A DNA stretch of 64,000 nucleotides from Microbacterium sp. LWH11-1.2 (lineage in GTDB: Bacteria > Actinomycetota > Actinomycetes > Actinomycetales > Microbacteriaceae), in the NCBI RefSeq assembly GCF_038397745.1, contig NZ_CP151636.1:2418001-2482000 (forward strand), written 5' to 3'. The notes under the pieces were generated by a model. That model saw nothing but the letters and a program-made list of their open reading frames with translations. It ran no database searches and was not told the DNA's origin. Shown here piece by piece: positions 26,922-34,799 of the stretch (positions within the stretch are counted from its first letter, which is position 1; each line of letters begins with the position of its first letter). Position numbers and translations under genes: made by a program.

Positions 26922-26982
26922 GGCGGGAGCGATCCCGCCTGATGCGAGAATCGGGTGACGCCGTGTGCGTCACCCGATTCTC
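26922..26982 (+). terminator. Hairpins between metQ and metN
   Basis: A small stem GGCGGGA/TCCCGCC (26922-26939) is followed by a perfect 15-bp stem, GAGAATCGGGTGACG (26946-26960) and CGTCACCCGATTCTC (26968-26982), with a 7-nt loop and then ATTT. The large hairpin ends 29 nt before the metN start. It can act as a partial terminator or as an RNA-stability element giving more MetQ than MetN/MetI. Confidence 0.65.
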
Positions 26983-27011
26983 ATTTCCCGAGAACCAGAC
27001 CGGAGAAGCAC

Positions 27012-28055
27012 ATGCCGATCGTGAGCCTGACCAATGTCTCGAAGGCCTACCCTTCGCGGAACCCCGGAGACGGCGAGATCGTCGCGGTCGACGACGTCAC
27101 CCTCGAGATCGAGAAGGGCGACGTCTTCGGCATCATCGGATACTCCGGAGCCGGCAAGTCGACGCTCGTGCGCCTGATCAACGCGCTGGAGCCGGCGACC
27201 GCCGGCAGCATCCTCGTCGACGGCGTCGACATCACCGCGCTCAAGGAGAGCGAGCTCCGGCGCATCCGCGGCGGCATCGGCATGATCTTCCAGCAGTTCA
27301 ACCTCTTCTCCTCGCGCAGCGTCAAGGCGAACATCGCCTATCCGCTCACGCTCGCCGGGTGGAAGAAGGCCGACATCGAGGCCCGAGTCACCGAGCTGCT
27401 CTCGTTCGTCGGCCTGTCCGACAAGGCCAAGGCCTACCCGGAGCAGCTCTCCGGTGGCCAGAAGCAGCGCGTCGGCATCGCCCGCGCTCTCGCGACGGGT
27501 CCTGCGATCCTCCTCGCCGATGAGGCGACCAGCGCGCTCGACCCGCAGACGACCCACGAGGTGCTCGACCTGCTCCAGCGCGTGAACAAGGAGCAGGGCG
27601 TGACGATCGTCGTCATCACGCACGAGATGGACGTCATCCAGACCATCGCCACGAAGGTCGCCGTGATGGAGCGCGGCCGGGTCATCGAGCAGGGTGACGT
27701 GTTCGACGTGTTCTCGGCCCCGCAGAACCCGGCATCGCAGCGCTTCGTCGGCACCGTCGTCAAGGGCGTGCCGTCGCCGTCGGAACTCGCGGTGCTTCGC
27801 GAGCGTCATCAGGGCCGCATCGTCACCTTCTCATTCCGCGACGGGGACTCGTCGCAGGCGCAGGTGTTCCTCGACCTCGCGAACGCGGGCCTGGACTTCG
27901 AGCTCGTGTTCGGCGGCATCAACGACATCCGCGGTCGCGCCTTCGGTCATCTCACGCTCGCGATCCGGGGAGAGAGCGCGGCGATCGACGGCGCGCTGGC
28001 GTCGATCGGCGACCGTGTCGAAGTCACCGAGATCGCCGGAGAGGAGGCACGCTGA
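27012..28055 (+). CDS. metN: Methionine ABC transporter ATP-binding protein MetN
   Basis: A 347-residue ATPase. Walker A is GYSGAGKST near residue 40, the signature is LSGGQKQR, Walker B is ILLADEATSALD, and an H-loop histidine is in VVITHEMD. The C-terminal 75 residues (after about 265) form the NIL domain, which binds methionine and inhibits transport in MetNI. The ATG at 27012 has GGAGAAG upstream. The stop shares one base with the metI start, so translation is coupled. Confidence 0.96.
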   Translation: MPIVSLTNVSKAYPSRNPGDGEIVAVDDVTLEIEKGDVFGIIGYSGAGKSTLVRLINALEPATAGSILVDGVDITALKESELRRIRGGIGMIFQQFNLFSSRSVKANIAYPLTLAGWKKADIEARVTELLSFVGLSDKAKAYPEQLSGGQKQRVGIARALATGPAILLADEATSALDPQTTHEVLDLLQRVNKEQGVTIVVITHEMDVIQTIATKVAVMERGRVIEQGDVFDVFSAPQNPASQRFVGTVVKGVPSPSELAVLRERHQGRIVTFSFRDGDSSQAQVFLDLANAGLDFELVFGGINDIRGRAFGHLTLAIRGESAAIDGALASIGDRVEVTEIAGEEAR

Positions 28056-28714
28056 TGGATCGTCTGATCGAACTCGGGCCGGAGTTCTGGCAAGCAGCCC
28101 TCGAGACCCTGTACATGACGTCGTTCGCGCTCGTGCTGGGTGGCGTGCTGGGCCTCGTGATCGGCATCATCCTCTACGTGACCCGGCCGGGCGGACTCGT
28201 GCAGAACGCGTTCGTCTCGACGATCGCGAACCTCGCCGTCAACTTCTTCCGTCCGATCCCGTTCGTGATCTTCATGGCTGTGGCGCAGCCGTTCGCTCGC
28301 GCGGTGGTCGGCGTCGGCATCGGCACCACGGCCGGCGCCTTCATCATCGGTCTCGCCGCGGCCTTCGCGATCGGCCGCATCGTCGAGCAGCACCTGGTCT
28401 CGGTCTCGCCCGGTGTCATCGAAGCCGCACGATCGATGGGCGCCGGCCCCTGGCGCATCCTCTTCACGGTCGCGATCCCCGAGTCGCTCGGGCCGCTCAT
28501 CCTCGGCTACACGTTCATCGTCGTGGCGCTCATCGACATGACCGCGATGGCCGGCCTCATCGGCGGCGGCGGTCTCGGCGCCTTCGCCCAGATCTACGGC
28601 TTCCGGCAGTTCGAACCGGTCGTGATGTGGGCAGCGATCGTGCTGATCGTCGTGTTCGTGCACTTCGTGCAGCTGCTCGGCACGAAGCTCGCGCGCCGGA
28701 TCATGCGGCGCTGA
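28055..28714 (+). CDS. metI: Methionine ABC transporter permease MetI
   Basis: A 219-residue permease with about five membrane segments and the EAA loop in the second half (VIEAARSMGAGPWRILFTVAIPE), which docks with MetN. The ATG at 28055 overlaps the metN stop by one base (TGATG). The gene's end overlaps the convergent pseudouridine synthase gene by 14 bp, so there is no room for an intrinsic terminator between them. Confidence 0.95.
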   Translation: MDRLIELGPEFWQAALETLYMTSFALVLGGVLGLVIGIILYVTRPGGLVQNAFVSTIANLAVNFFRPIPFVIFMAVAQPFARAVVGVGIGTTAGAFIIGLAAAFAIGRIVEQHLVSVSPGVIEAARSMGAGPWRILFTVAIPESLGPLILGYTFIVVALIDMTAMAGLIGGGGLGAFAQIYGFRQFEPVVMWAAIVLIVVFVHFVQLLGTKLARRIMRR

Positions 28715-29630
28715 CGGGCGCCTCGGCCAACGTCCGCCGGGTGGTGAAGACGCGGTCCTCGCCGCTCAGAGGATCGACGAACCGCAGTTCGCGCGCGAGC
28801 AGCTGCAGCGGCCGGGCGTAGTCGTCCGGCCCGTCCTCGAGCAGCTCCGGGTAGAACCGGTCGTTCAGGATGCCGAGACCGATGGCCGCGAGATGCACGC
28901 GCAGCTGATGCATCTTGCCGCTGTGCGGGCGCAGCAGCGTGTGCACGACGCGGTCGTCGGCGTCGATCACCTCGATGAGAGTCTCGGCATTCGGTTCGCG
29001 CTCGTCGTCGACCTCGACGCGCACCTGGGCGCGAAGCTTCTCGATGTGGTTGCGATACACCAACGGGAAGCGGGTCGCGTCCCACCCATCCGGACGCGCC
29101 GACACGGCCTCGTAGACCTTCTGCACCTGCCGCTTCTCGAACAGCAGCTGGTAGGCGCCGCGCGTGGCCGGGCGCACCGCGAACATCAGCAGTCCTGCCG
29201 TCGCACGGTCCAGGCGGTGGATCGGCGCGAGGTCGGGATTCCCGAGGCGGTTGCGCAGCCGCACCAGGGCGGAGTTCTGGAGGAACTTCCCGCCCGGAGT
29301 CGTCGGCAGGAAGTGCGGCTTGTCGACGACCACGAGGTGATCGTCCTGGTGCAGGATCTCCTCGGTGAACGGGATCGTCTGCTCCGCCGGGGGCTCGCGG
29401 TAGTACCAGACGAACTCCTCGGAGCCGAGAGGGGCGTCGCGCGCCACCGCCGACCCGTCGCTCGCCACGATGTCGCCCTTGTCGAAGCGCTGCAGCAGCA
29501 CGTCGGGGTCGAGATGGAAGAAGCGCTCCACCATGTAGGCCGACACGGTCGGCCAGGGTCCGCGCAGCGGCACATGGAGCCGTGTCGCGCCCACGCCGTC
29601 GCGCATGGGGAGAGGAGAGGGCATGCCCAT
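28701..29630 (-). CDS. RluA-family RNA pseudouridine synthase
   Basis: A 309-residue pseudouridine synthase. The central motif IHRLDRATAGLLMF carries the catalytic aspartate (HRLD), and LLRPHSGKMHQLRVHLA is the conserved C-terminal helix and strand. The N-terminus has a short S4-like segment (LQRFDKGDIVASDG). It should modify a uridine in rRNA or tRNA; the site cannot be read from the sequence. Alternative starts lie at 29624 and 29606; none has a strong ribosome site, and 29630 follows GGGAGG at about 12 nt. Confidence 0.9.
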   Translation of the reverse strand: MGMPSPLPMRDGVGATRLHVPLRGPWPTVSAYMVERFFHLDPDVLLQRFDKGDIVASDGSAVARDAPLGSEEFVWYYREPPAEQTIPFTEEILHQDDHLVVVDKPHFLPTTPGGKFLQNSALVRLRNRLGNPDLAPIHRLDRATAGLLMFAVRPATRGAYQLLFEKRQVQKVYEAVSARPDGWDATRFPLVYRNHIEKLRAQVRVEVDDEREPNAETLIEVIDADDRVVHTLLRPHSGKMHQLRVHLAAIGLGILNDRFYPELLEDGPDDYARPLQLLARELRFVDPLSGEDRVFTTRRTLAEAPVSAA

Positions 29631-29661
29631 CAGTCGGATGCCCTCCCGCGTCGGAGCGCCC

Positions 29662-30156
29662 TCATGAGTCGAAGCTGAGGCTCAGCTTGCGCAGCAGACC
29701 GGCCAGGCGTTCGCGGTCGCTCCGCGAGAGCGCCTGCAGGAGATCGGCCTCGACGTCGACGAGACGCGTGATCGCGGCATCCACTCTCGTGCGGCCGTCT
29801 TCGGTGAGAGTGACGAGCACGCTCCGGCCATCACCGGGATCGGCCTCCCGGCGCACCAGTCGACGGGCGACGAGTCGGTCGATGCGGTTCGTCATGGTGC
29901 CGCTCGACACCAGCGTCTGCTGCAGGAGCTGCTTGGGGGACAGCTGGAACGGAGCGCCCGCGCGACGCAGAGCCGAGAGCACGTCCCACTCCCACGGCTC
30001 GAGGTCGCTGCGGCGGAACACGTCACGGCGGGCGCGGTCGAGGTGCCGAGAAAGGCGGTCCATCCGCGACAGCACTTCGAGAGGGGAGAAGTCGAGGTCG
30101 GGGCGCTGCGTGTTCCACGCACCGACGATCCGATCGACCTCATCCTCTTCGCTCAT
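29662..30156 (-). CDS. MarR family transcriptional regulator
   Basis: A 164-residue winged helix-turn-helix protein. Residues 55-120 carry the MarR core (LLQQTLVSSGTMTNRIDRLV, the recognition helix, then the wing with DPGDGRSVLVTLTEDG). Helical N- and C-termini form the dimer interface. The ATG at 30156 lies 7 bp downstream of the acetyltransferase stop. GATAAT (30163-30168 on the minus strand) is 6 nt before it, so this gene can also be transcribed alone as a leaderless message. The ligand is unknown. Confidence 0.92.
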   Translation of the reverse strand: MSEEDEVDRIVGAWNTQRPDLDFSPLEVLSRMDRLSRHLDRARRDVFRRSDLEPWEWDVLSALRRAGAPFQLSPKQLLQQTLVSSGTMTNRIDRLVARRLVRREADPGDGRSVLVTLTEDGRTRVDAAITRLVDVEADLLQALSRSDRERLAGLLRKLSLSFDS

Positions 30157-30163
30157 CCGCTCA

Positions 30164-30658
30164 TTATCCCGTGCGAACCTCCGGTGCGGATGCCGTGGGC
30201 AGGGCGAGCGTCATGAACGTGCTCAGCGGATCGGGGCGGTAGCGGCCGAACGGCGGGCACTCGACGAAGCCGGCACGCGCGTAGAGCGTGCGGGCCGGGA
30301 GGAAGAACTCCATGCTGCCGGTCTCCAGCGAGATCCGGCGGATGCCGCGAGCTGTGGCATCCGCGAGCAGGAAGGCGAGCATGGCCCGCCCGAGGCCCTT
30401 GCCGCGCATGTCCGGATCCGTGCGCATCGACTTGAGCTCCTCGTGCCCGTCGTCGAGCGCGGCGAGTGCGCCGGTGGCGACCGGCCGCCCGTCATCGAAC
30501 GACGCGAAGAGGCGCACGCCGGGGACGAGGAGGCGGTCGAAAGGCAGCGCGTGCCGGCTCTCCGCCGGTGCCGTGTCGGCCATGTCGGCGTGGTGCGATT
30601 CGAGGAAGGCGGCGAGAGCCGGGGTCGCGGTCTCGACGCGCGCGATGACGATGCTCAT
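30164..30658 (-). CDS. GNAT family N-acetyltransferase
   Basis: A 164-residue GCN5-type acetyltransferase. The acetyl-CoA pyrophosphate loop is MRGKGLGRAMLAFLLADA (consensus Q/RxxGxG/A), followed by RISLETGSMEFFLPARTLYARAGF, typical of small-molecule or protein acetylating members. The substrate is unknown. It is followed at 7 bp by the MarR gene in the same direction, a common pairing in drug or metabolite resistance loci, but that role is not shown here. Confidence 0.9.
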   Translation of the reverse strand: MSIVIARVETATPALAAFLESHHADMADTAPAESRHALPFDRLLVPGVRLFASFDDGRPVATGALAALDDGHEELKSMRTDPDMRGKGLGRAMLAFLLADATARGIRRISLETGSMEFFLPARTLYARAGFVECPPFGRYRPDPLSTFMTLALPTASAPEVRTG

Positions 30659-30768
30659 CCCGTCAGCATCCCAAAGGCGTGTTTCGCTCGGATGACGGGG
30701 TGCACGTCAGCGGAGGATGAGCCGGGGCATGGCAGACTTGACAGGCGGCGTCCTCGCGGACGGCGCGG

Positions 30769-30840
30769 TCCGCCGTGGTGTAATGGCAGCACGACAGCCT
30801 TTGGAGCTGTGAGGTCTAGGTTCGAGTCCTGGCGGCGGAG
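30769..30840 (+). tRNA. tRNA-Gln (anticodon TTG)
   Basis: A 72-nt tRNA with acceptor stem TCCGCCG (30769-30775) pairing with CGGCGGA (30833-30839) and discriminator G30840. The anticodon stem CAGCC/GGAGCTG frames the loop CTTTGGA, giving anticodon TTG for Gln (CAA). The T arm has GGTTCGAGTCC. CCA is not fully encoded; the next bases are CAT, of which ATG starts glmU. A TTGACA box lies at 30738-30743, but no good -10 follows. Confidence 0.95.
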
Positions 30841-30841
30841 C

Positions 30842-32269
30842 ATGACAGGTAACCTCGCGATCATCATCCTCGCCGCAGGCCAGGGCACGCGCATGAAGTC
30901 ACGCCTCCCCAAGGTGCTGCATCCCATCGGCGGCCGCCCGCTGGTCGGACACGTGCTGACCACGGCGGCGCGGCTCGAGGCGCAGCACATCGAGGTCGTC
31001 GTGCGTCATGAGCGCGACCAGGTGGTCGCGGCCCTCACCGCCGACTACCCCGACGCCGTCTTCATCGACCAGGACGACGTCCCCGGCACCGGCCGTGCGG
31101 TGCAGGTCGCGATCGACGCCCTGCCCGGCGACTTCGACGGCGACGTGCTCGTGCTCTCCGGCGACGTGCCGCTGCTCGAGGTCGAGACCCTGCGCGGACT
31201 CATCGACGGGCACCGTGCCGCCGCCGCGGCAGCCACGCTGCTCAGCGCGCGTCTCGACGACCCCACCGGCTACGGTCGTGTGATCCGCGACGACGCGGGC
31301 ACCGTGCAGCGCATCGTCGAGCAGAAGGACGCGACGGCCGACGAGGCAGCCGTGACCGAGATCAACGCCGGCGTCTACGTCTTCCGGGCACCCGCGCTGC
31401 GCACCTACCTCGCGCAGGTCGGCCAGGACAACGCCCAGGGCGAGATGTACCTCACCACCGTGATCGAGCTGCTCCGCGCCGCCGATCAGCGCGTCGCGGC
31501 CGAGATCGCCGCCGATACGGCCTCGACCTTCGGCATCAACGACCGCATCCAGCTCGCCGAAGCGGGCCGCGTGCTCAACGACCGGATCGTGCGCCGCTGG
31601 CAGCGCGAAGGCGTCACCGTGATCGACCCGGCGACCACCTGGATCGACGACGACGCGAACCTCTCGTCCGATGTCACGATCCTCCCGAACACCCACATCC
31701 TGCGCGCCACCGCCATCGCCCCCGGTGCGATCATCGGCCCGGACACCACGCTCGTCGACTGCGAGGTGGGGGAGAACGCGATCGTCCGCCGCACCGATGC
31801 CACGCTCGCCGTGATCGGAGCCGAAGCCACGGTCGGGCCGTTCTCGTTCCTGCGTCCCGGCACGGTGCTCGGCGCCAAGGGAAAGATCGGCGCGTACGTC
31901 GAGACCAAGAACGCCGAGATCGGCGAGGGCAGCAAGGTGCCGCACCTCTCCTATGTGGGCGACGCGACGATCGGGCGCGGGGTCAACCTCGGCGCGAGCA
32001 CGATCACCGCCAACTACGACGACGTGAACAAGCACCGCACCGAGATCGGCGACGAGGTGCACACCGGGTCTCACACCGTGCTCGTCGCGCCCGTTAGGCT
32101 GGGAGCAGGTGCGAAGACCGCCGCAGGCGCCGTCGTCCGCAAGGATGTCCCCGCCGGCGCGCTGGCCATGAGCGTCGCCCCTCAGCGCAACATCGAGGGA
32201 TGGGTCGAGAAGAACAGAGCAGGCACGGGTGCGGCGGATGCTGCATCCCGCGAGAATTCGGCGGAATAG
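30842..32269 (+). CDS. glmU: Bifunctional UDP-GlcNAc pyrophosphorylase / GlcN-1-P acetyltransferase GlmU
   Basis: A 475-residue enzyme making UDP-N-acetylglucosamine for peptidoglycan. The N-terminal uridyltransferase domain begins with LAAGQGTRMKSRLPK (10-24). The C-terminal half is a left-handed beta helix with hexapeptide repeats (IGRGVNLGASTITANYD) and the acetyltransferase site around HTGSHTVLVAPV. The ATG at 30842 begins one base after the tRNA-Gln discriminator, and no in-frame start exists inside the tRNA. The only purine-rich site is the tRNA's own 3' acceptor strand, so glmU is either translated from a tRNA-mRNA precursor or as a leaderless message after tRNA processing. prs follows 6 bp downstream. 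Confidence 0.96.
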   Translation: MTGNLAIIILAAGQGTRMKSRLPKVLHPIGGRPLVGHVLTTAARLEAQHIEVVVRHERDQVVAALTADYPDAVFIDQDDVPGTGRAVQVAIDALPGDFDGDVLVLSGDVPLLEVETLRGLIDGHRAAAAAATLLSARLDDPTGYGRVIRDDAGTVQRIVEQKDATADEAAVTEINAGVYVFRAPALRTYLAQVGQDNAQGEMYLTTVIELLRAADQRVAAEIAADTASTFGINDRIQLAEAGRVLNDRIVRRWQREGVTVIDPATTWIDDDANLSSDVTILPNTHILRATAIAPGAIIGPDTTLVDCEVGENAIVRRTDATLAVIGAEATVGPFSFLRPGTVLGAKGKIGAYVETKNAEIGEGSKVPHLSYVGDATIGRGVNLGASTITANYDDVNKHRTEIGDEVHTGSHTVLVAPVRLGAGAKTAAGAVVRKDVPAGALAMSVAPQRNIEGWVEKNRAGTGAADAASRENSAE

Positions 32270-32275
32270 GCGGAC

Positions 32276-33310
32276 ATGGCGCGCAAGAAGAAGATCGTCG
32301 ATCTGGATCGCGACAACGGCGTGGCCCCCGGCCTCGTCGCGAAGACCAAGAAGCGCCTGGTCATCGCCGGCGGGCGTTCGCATCCGGCGCTGACCGCGGC
32401 TGTCGCGGAGGCGCTCGGCACCGAGATCGCGCCGACGGAGCACCGCACGTTCGCGTCCGGCGAGATCTACGCCCGCTTCGAGGTGTCGATCCGCGGCTGC
32501 GACCTCTTCCTCTTCCAGACGTTCGGCGAGCCGGTCAACGAGTGGCTCATGGAGACGCTCATCATGATCGACGCCGCCAAGCGCGCGTCGGCCAAGCGCA
32601 TCACGGTCGTCGCGCCCTACTATCCGTATTCGCGCCAGGACAAGAAGGGCCGCGGTCGCGAGCCGATCAGCGCCCGACTCGTCGCCGACCTGCTCAAGAC
32701 CGCCGGCGCCGACCGCGTGATGAGCGTCGACCTGCACGCCGCGCAGATCCAGGGCTTCTTCGACGGCCCCGTCGACCACCTGTTCGCGAAGCCGGTGCTG
32801 CTCGATCACTTCGAGCGCACGCTCAGCCCCGAGGACCGCGAGATCCTCACGGTGGTGTCGCCGGACATGGGCCGCGTGCGCGTGGCCGACACCTGGTCGG
32901 ACAGCCTCGGCGCCCCGCTGGCCATCATCCACAAGCGCCGCGACCCGAAGGTGGCGAACCAGGTCTCCGTGCACGAGATCGTCGGAACCGTCGACGGACG
33001 CACCTGCCTGCTGGTCGACGACATGATCGACACCGGCGGCACGATCGTCAAGGCGGCGCAGGCCCTGAAGGCGGCCGGTGCGCACCGCGTCATCGTCGCG
33101 GCCACGCACGCGATCTTCAGCGACCCGGCGCACGAGCGTCTGCAGGATGCCTCGATCGACGAGGTCGTCGTCACCGACACGATCCCGCTCACCGAGTCGC
33201 GCCGCTGGGACCGGCTGACGATCCTGCCGATCGCCCCGCTGCTCGCCCGCGCGGTGCACGAGGTCTTCGAGGACGGCTCGGTCACGAGCATGTTCGGCGG
33301 CGACGCATAA
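32276..33310 (+). CDS. prs: Ribose-phosphate pyrophosphokinase (PRPP synthetase)
   Basis: A 344-residue enzyme converting ribose 5-phosphate and ATP to PRPP for nucleotide, His and Trp synthesis. Visible are the RFEVSIRGCDLFLFQT segment, the flexible-loop and ATP-site residues YSRQDKKGRGREPISARL, DLHAAQIQGFF, and the PRPP-binding loop LLVDDMIDTGGTI. The first 25 residues are a Lys-rich extension common in Micrococcales. It lies 6 bp after glmU with GGCGGA before the ATG, so it shares the operon. Confidence 0.96.
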   Translation: MARKKKIVDLDRDNGVAPGLVAKTKKRLVIAGGRSHPALTAAVAEALGTEIAPTEHRTFASGEIYARFEVSIRGCDLFLFQTFGEPVNEWLMETLIMIDAAKRASAKRITVVAPYYPYSRQDKKGRGREPISARLVADLLKTAGADRVMSVDLHAAQIQGFFDGPVDHLFAKPVLLDHFERTLSPEDREILTVVSPDMGRVRVADTWSDSLGAPLAIIHKRRDPKVANQVSVHEIVGTVDGRTCLLVDDMIDTGGTIVKAAQALKAAGAHRVIVAATHAIFSDPAHERLQDASIDEVVVTDTIPLTESRRWDRLTILPIAPLLARAVHEVFEDGSVTSMFGGDA

Positions 33311-33402
33311 CACATCGGATCGGCACAGCCCGCGCATAGCCGGAGTGCCTACGGTCGATTCAGCGGCATACAGTCGCCAGACACCGAGCCGGGAGGACCA
33401 GC

Positions 33403-33879
33403 ATGATCCGCACGACCGTACCGACCTCTGTCCACAAGGGAGCCGCCCTCATCGGCGTCGCAGGACTCCTCGTCCTCGCCGGCTGCTCCAGCACCCCTGA
33501 AGCCACCGAACCGTCGAACAGCGCTGACACCGGCACCGACAGCGGGTCGACCGCAGCGCCCAGCGGCGGCGACACCGCAGGCGCCTACACCGACGGCACC
33601 TACACCGCCGAGGGCTCGTACCAGACGCCCGAGACGGTCGAGAAGATCTCCGTGACGCTGACGCTCACCGACGGCGTCGTGTCCGACGTCGAGGTGACGG
33701 GTGATCCGCAGGCCCCGGAGACCGAGCAGTACCAGGGCCAGTTCATCGACGGCATCGCCGAGGTCGTCGAAGGCAAGTCCATCGACGAGCTGGACGTCAG
33801 CCGCGTCGCCGGTTCCTCGCTCACCAGCGGCGGCTTCAACGACGCCGTCGAGTCGATCAAGGAGCAGGCGGCCGCCTAG
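33403..33879 (+). CDS. Putative flavinylated lipoprotein (FMN-binding domain)
   Basis: A 158-residue exported lipoprotein: lipobox LAGC with Cys28, a Ser/Thr/Gly-rich linker (29-60), then an FMN-binding-type domain (about 61-158) with DGTYTAEGSY and DGVVSDVEVTG. The site where ApbE normally attaches FMN (consensus SGAT-x-TS) reads A136-G-S-S-L-T-S, so the acceptor would be Ser139 or Thr141 rather than the usual Thr. The adjacent apbE and membrane flavin reductase support covalent FMN loading and extracytoplasmic electron transfer. The ATG at 33403 follows GGGAGGA. A weak -10 (TACAGT) is at 33369-33374. Family call is good; the flavin site is inferred. Confidence 0.8.
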   Translation: MIRTTVPTSVHKGAALIGVAGLLVLAGCSSTPEATEPSNSADTGTDSGSTAAPSGGDTAGAYTDGTYTAEGSYQTPETVEKISVTLTLTDGVVSDVEVTGDPQAPETEQYQGQFIDGIAEVVEGKSIDELDVSRVAGSSLTSGGFNDAVESIKEQAAA

Positions 33880-33896
33880 GCGCCGGCGGCCTCGTC

Positions 33897-34784
33897 ATGG
33901 CGACCTGGCGCTTCGACGCGATCGGCACCCGCTGGGAGATCGAGACGGCTGCCGACCTCGACGAGAGCGATCGCGCGGCCGTCACCGACGAGATCGCGCG
34001 CTTCGATCGCGAGTGGTCGCGGTTCCGCACCGACTCCGACGTCGCCCGACTCGGTCGGGAGGGCGGCAGGCTCGTGTCGGCCGACGCCGGGGTGATGCTC
34101 GACGCGTACCGCGACCTCTCCGCCGCGACCGATGGCGCGGTGAACCCCCTCGTGGCGGACAGCCTCGTCGCCCTCGGGTACGACGCGGAGTACTCGCTCG
34201 TCGCGGGGGAGCCGGTACGCGCCCCCGCGACCTGGGACGAGCGCGTGTCGTGGACGGATGCCGCCGCGACGGCATCCGCTCCGTCGCTGATCGACGTGGG
34301 CGCGCTCGGCAAGGGGCGACTGGTGGACCTGATCATGGCCGTCCTCGCGGACGCGCCGGGCGACCTCGTGGTCGACGCCGGAGGTGACATGCGCGTGCGG
34401 GGCGGCGCCGTCCGCGTCGGGCTCGAGCATCCCTACGACCCGACCAAGGCCATCGGCGTCGTCGAGGTGCGGGACCAGGCGCTGTGCGCATCCGCCGTCA
34501 ACCGACGAGCCTGGGGCGACGGCCTGCATCACGTGCTCGACGCGCGCACCGGCATCCCCGTCCGCACCTGGGCCGCGACCTGGGCCCTCGCACCCGACGC
34601 GATGAGAGCGGATGCTGTCGCGACCGCGCTCTTCTTCGACGGCGGCCCCGCACTCGCCGAACGCTGGGGCGTCGAATGGGTGCGGATGACGACCGACGGC
34701 CGGGTCCAGCGGTCGCCGGGATGCCCGGCGGAGATCTTCGTCGCCGGGGGCGGGCACGGAGTGCGCCCCGCACATCAGAACTAG
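33897..34784 (+). CDS. apbE: FAD:protein FMN transferase ApbE
   Basis: A 295-residue ApbE/NosX-family enzyme that moves FMN from FAD onto Ser/Thr of extracytosolic flavoproteins. Motifs are FDREWSRFRTDSDVARL near residue 30-50, GALGKGRLVDLI, VVDAGGDMRVRGG, HHVLDARTGIP and the metal/FAD-site DAMRADAVATALFF. No signal peptide or lipobox is present, unlike many ApbE proteins, so its compartment is uncertain. It lies 17 bp after the lipoprotein gene and 15 bp before the reductase gene, a three-gene unit. Confidence 0.93.
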   Translation: MATWRFDAIGTRWEIETAADLDESDRAAVTDEIARFDREWSRFRTDSDVARLGREGGRLVSADAGVMLDAYRDLSAATDGAVNPLVADSLVALGYDAEYSLVAGEPVRAPATWDERVSWTDAAATASAPSLIDVGALGKGRLVDLIMAVLADAPGDLVVDAGGDMRVRGGAVRVGLEHPYDPTKAIGVVEVRDQALCASAVNRRAWGDGLHHVLDARTGIPVRTWAATWALAPDAMRADAVATALFFDGGPALAERWGVEWVRMTTDGRVQRSPGCPAEIFVAGGGHGVRPAHQN

Positions 34785-34799
34785 GGAAGAGTGGAACAC

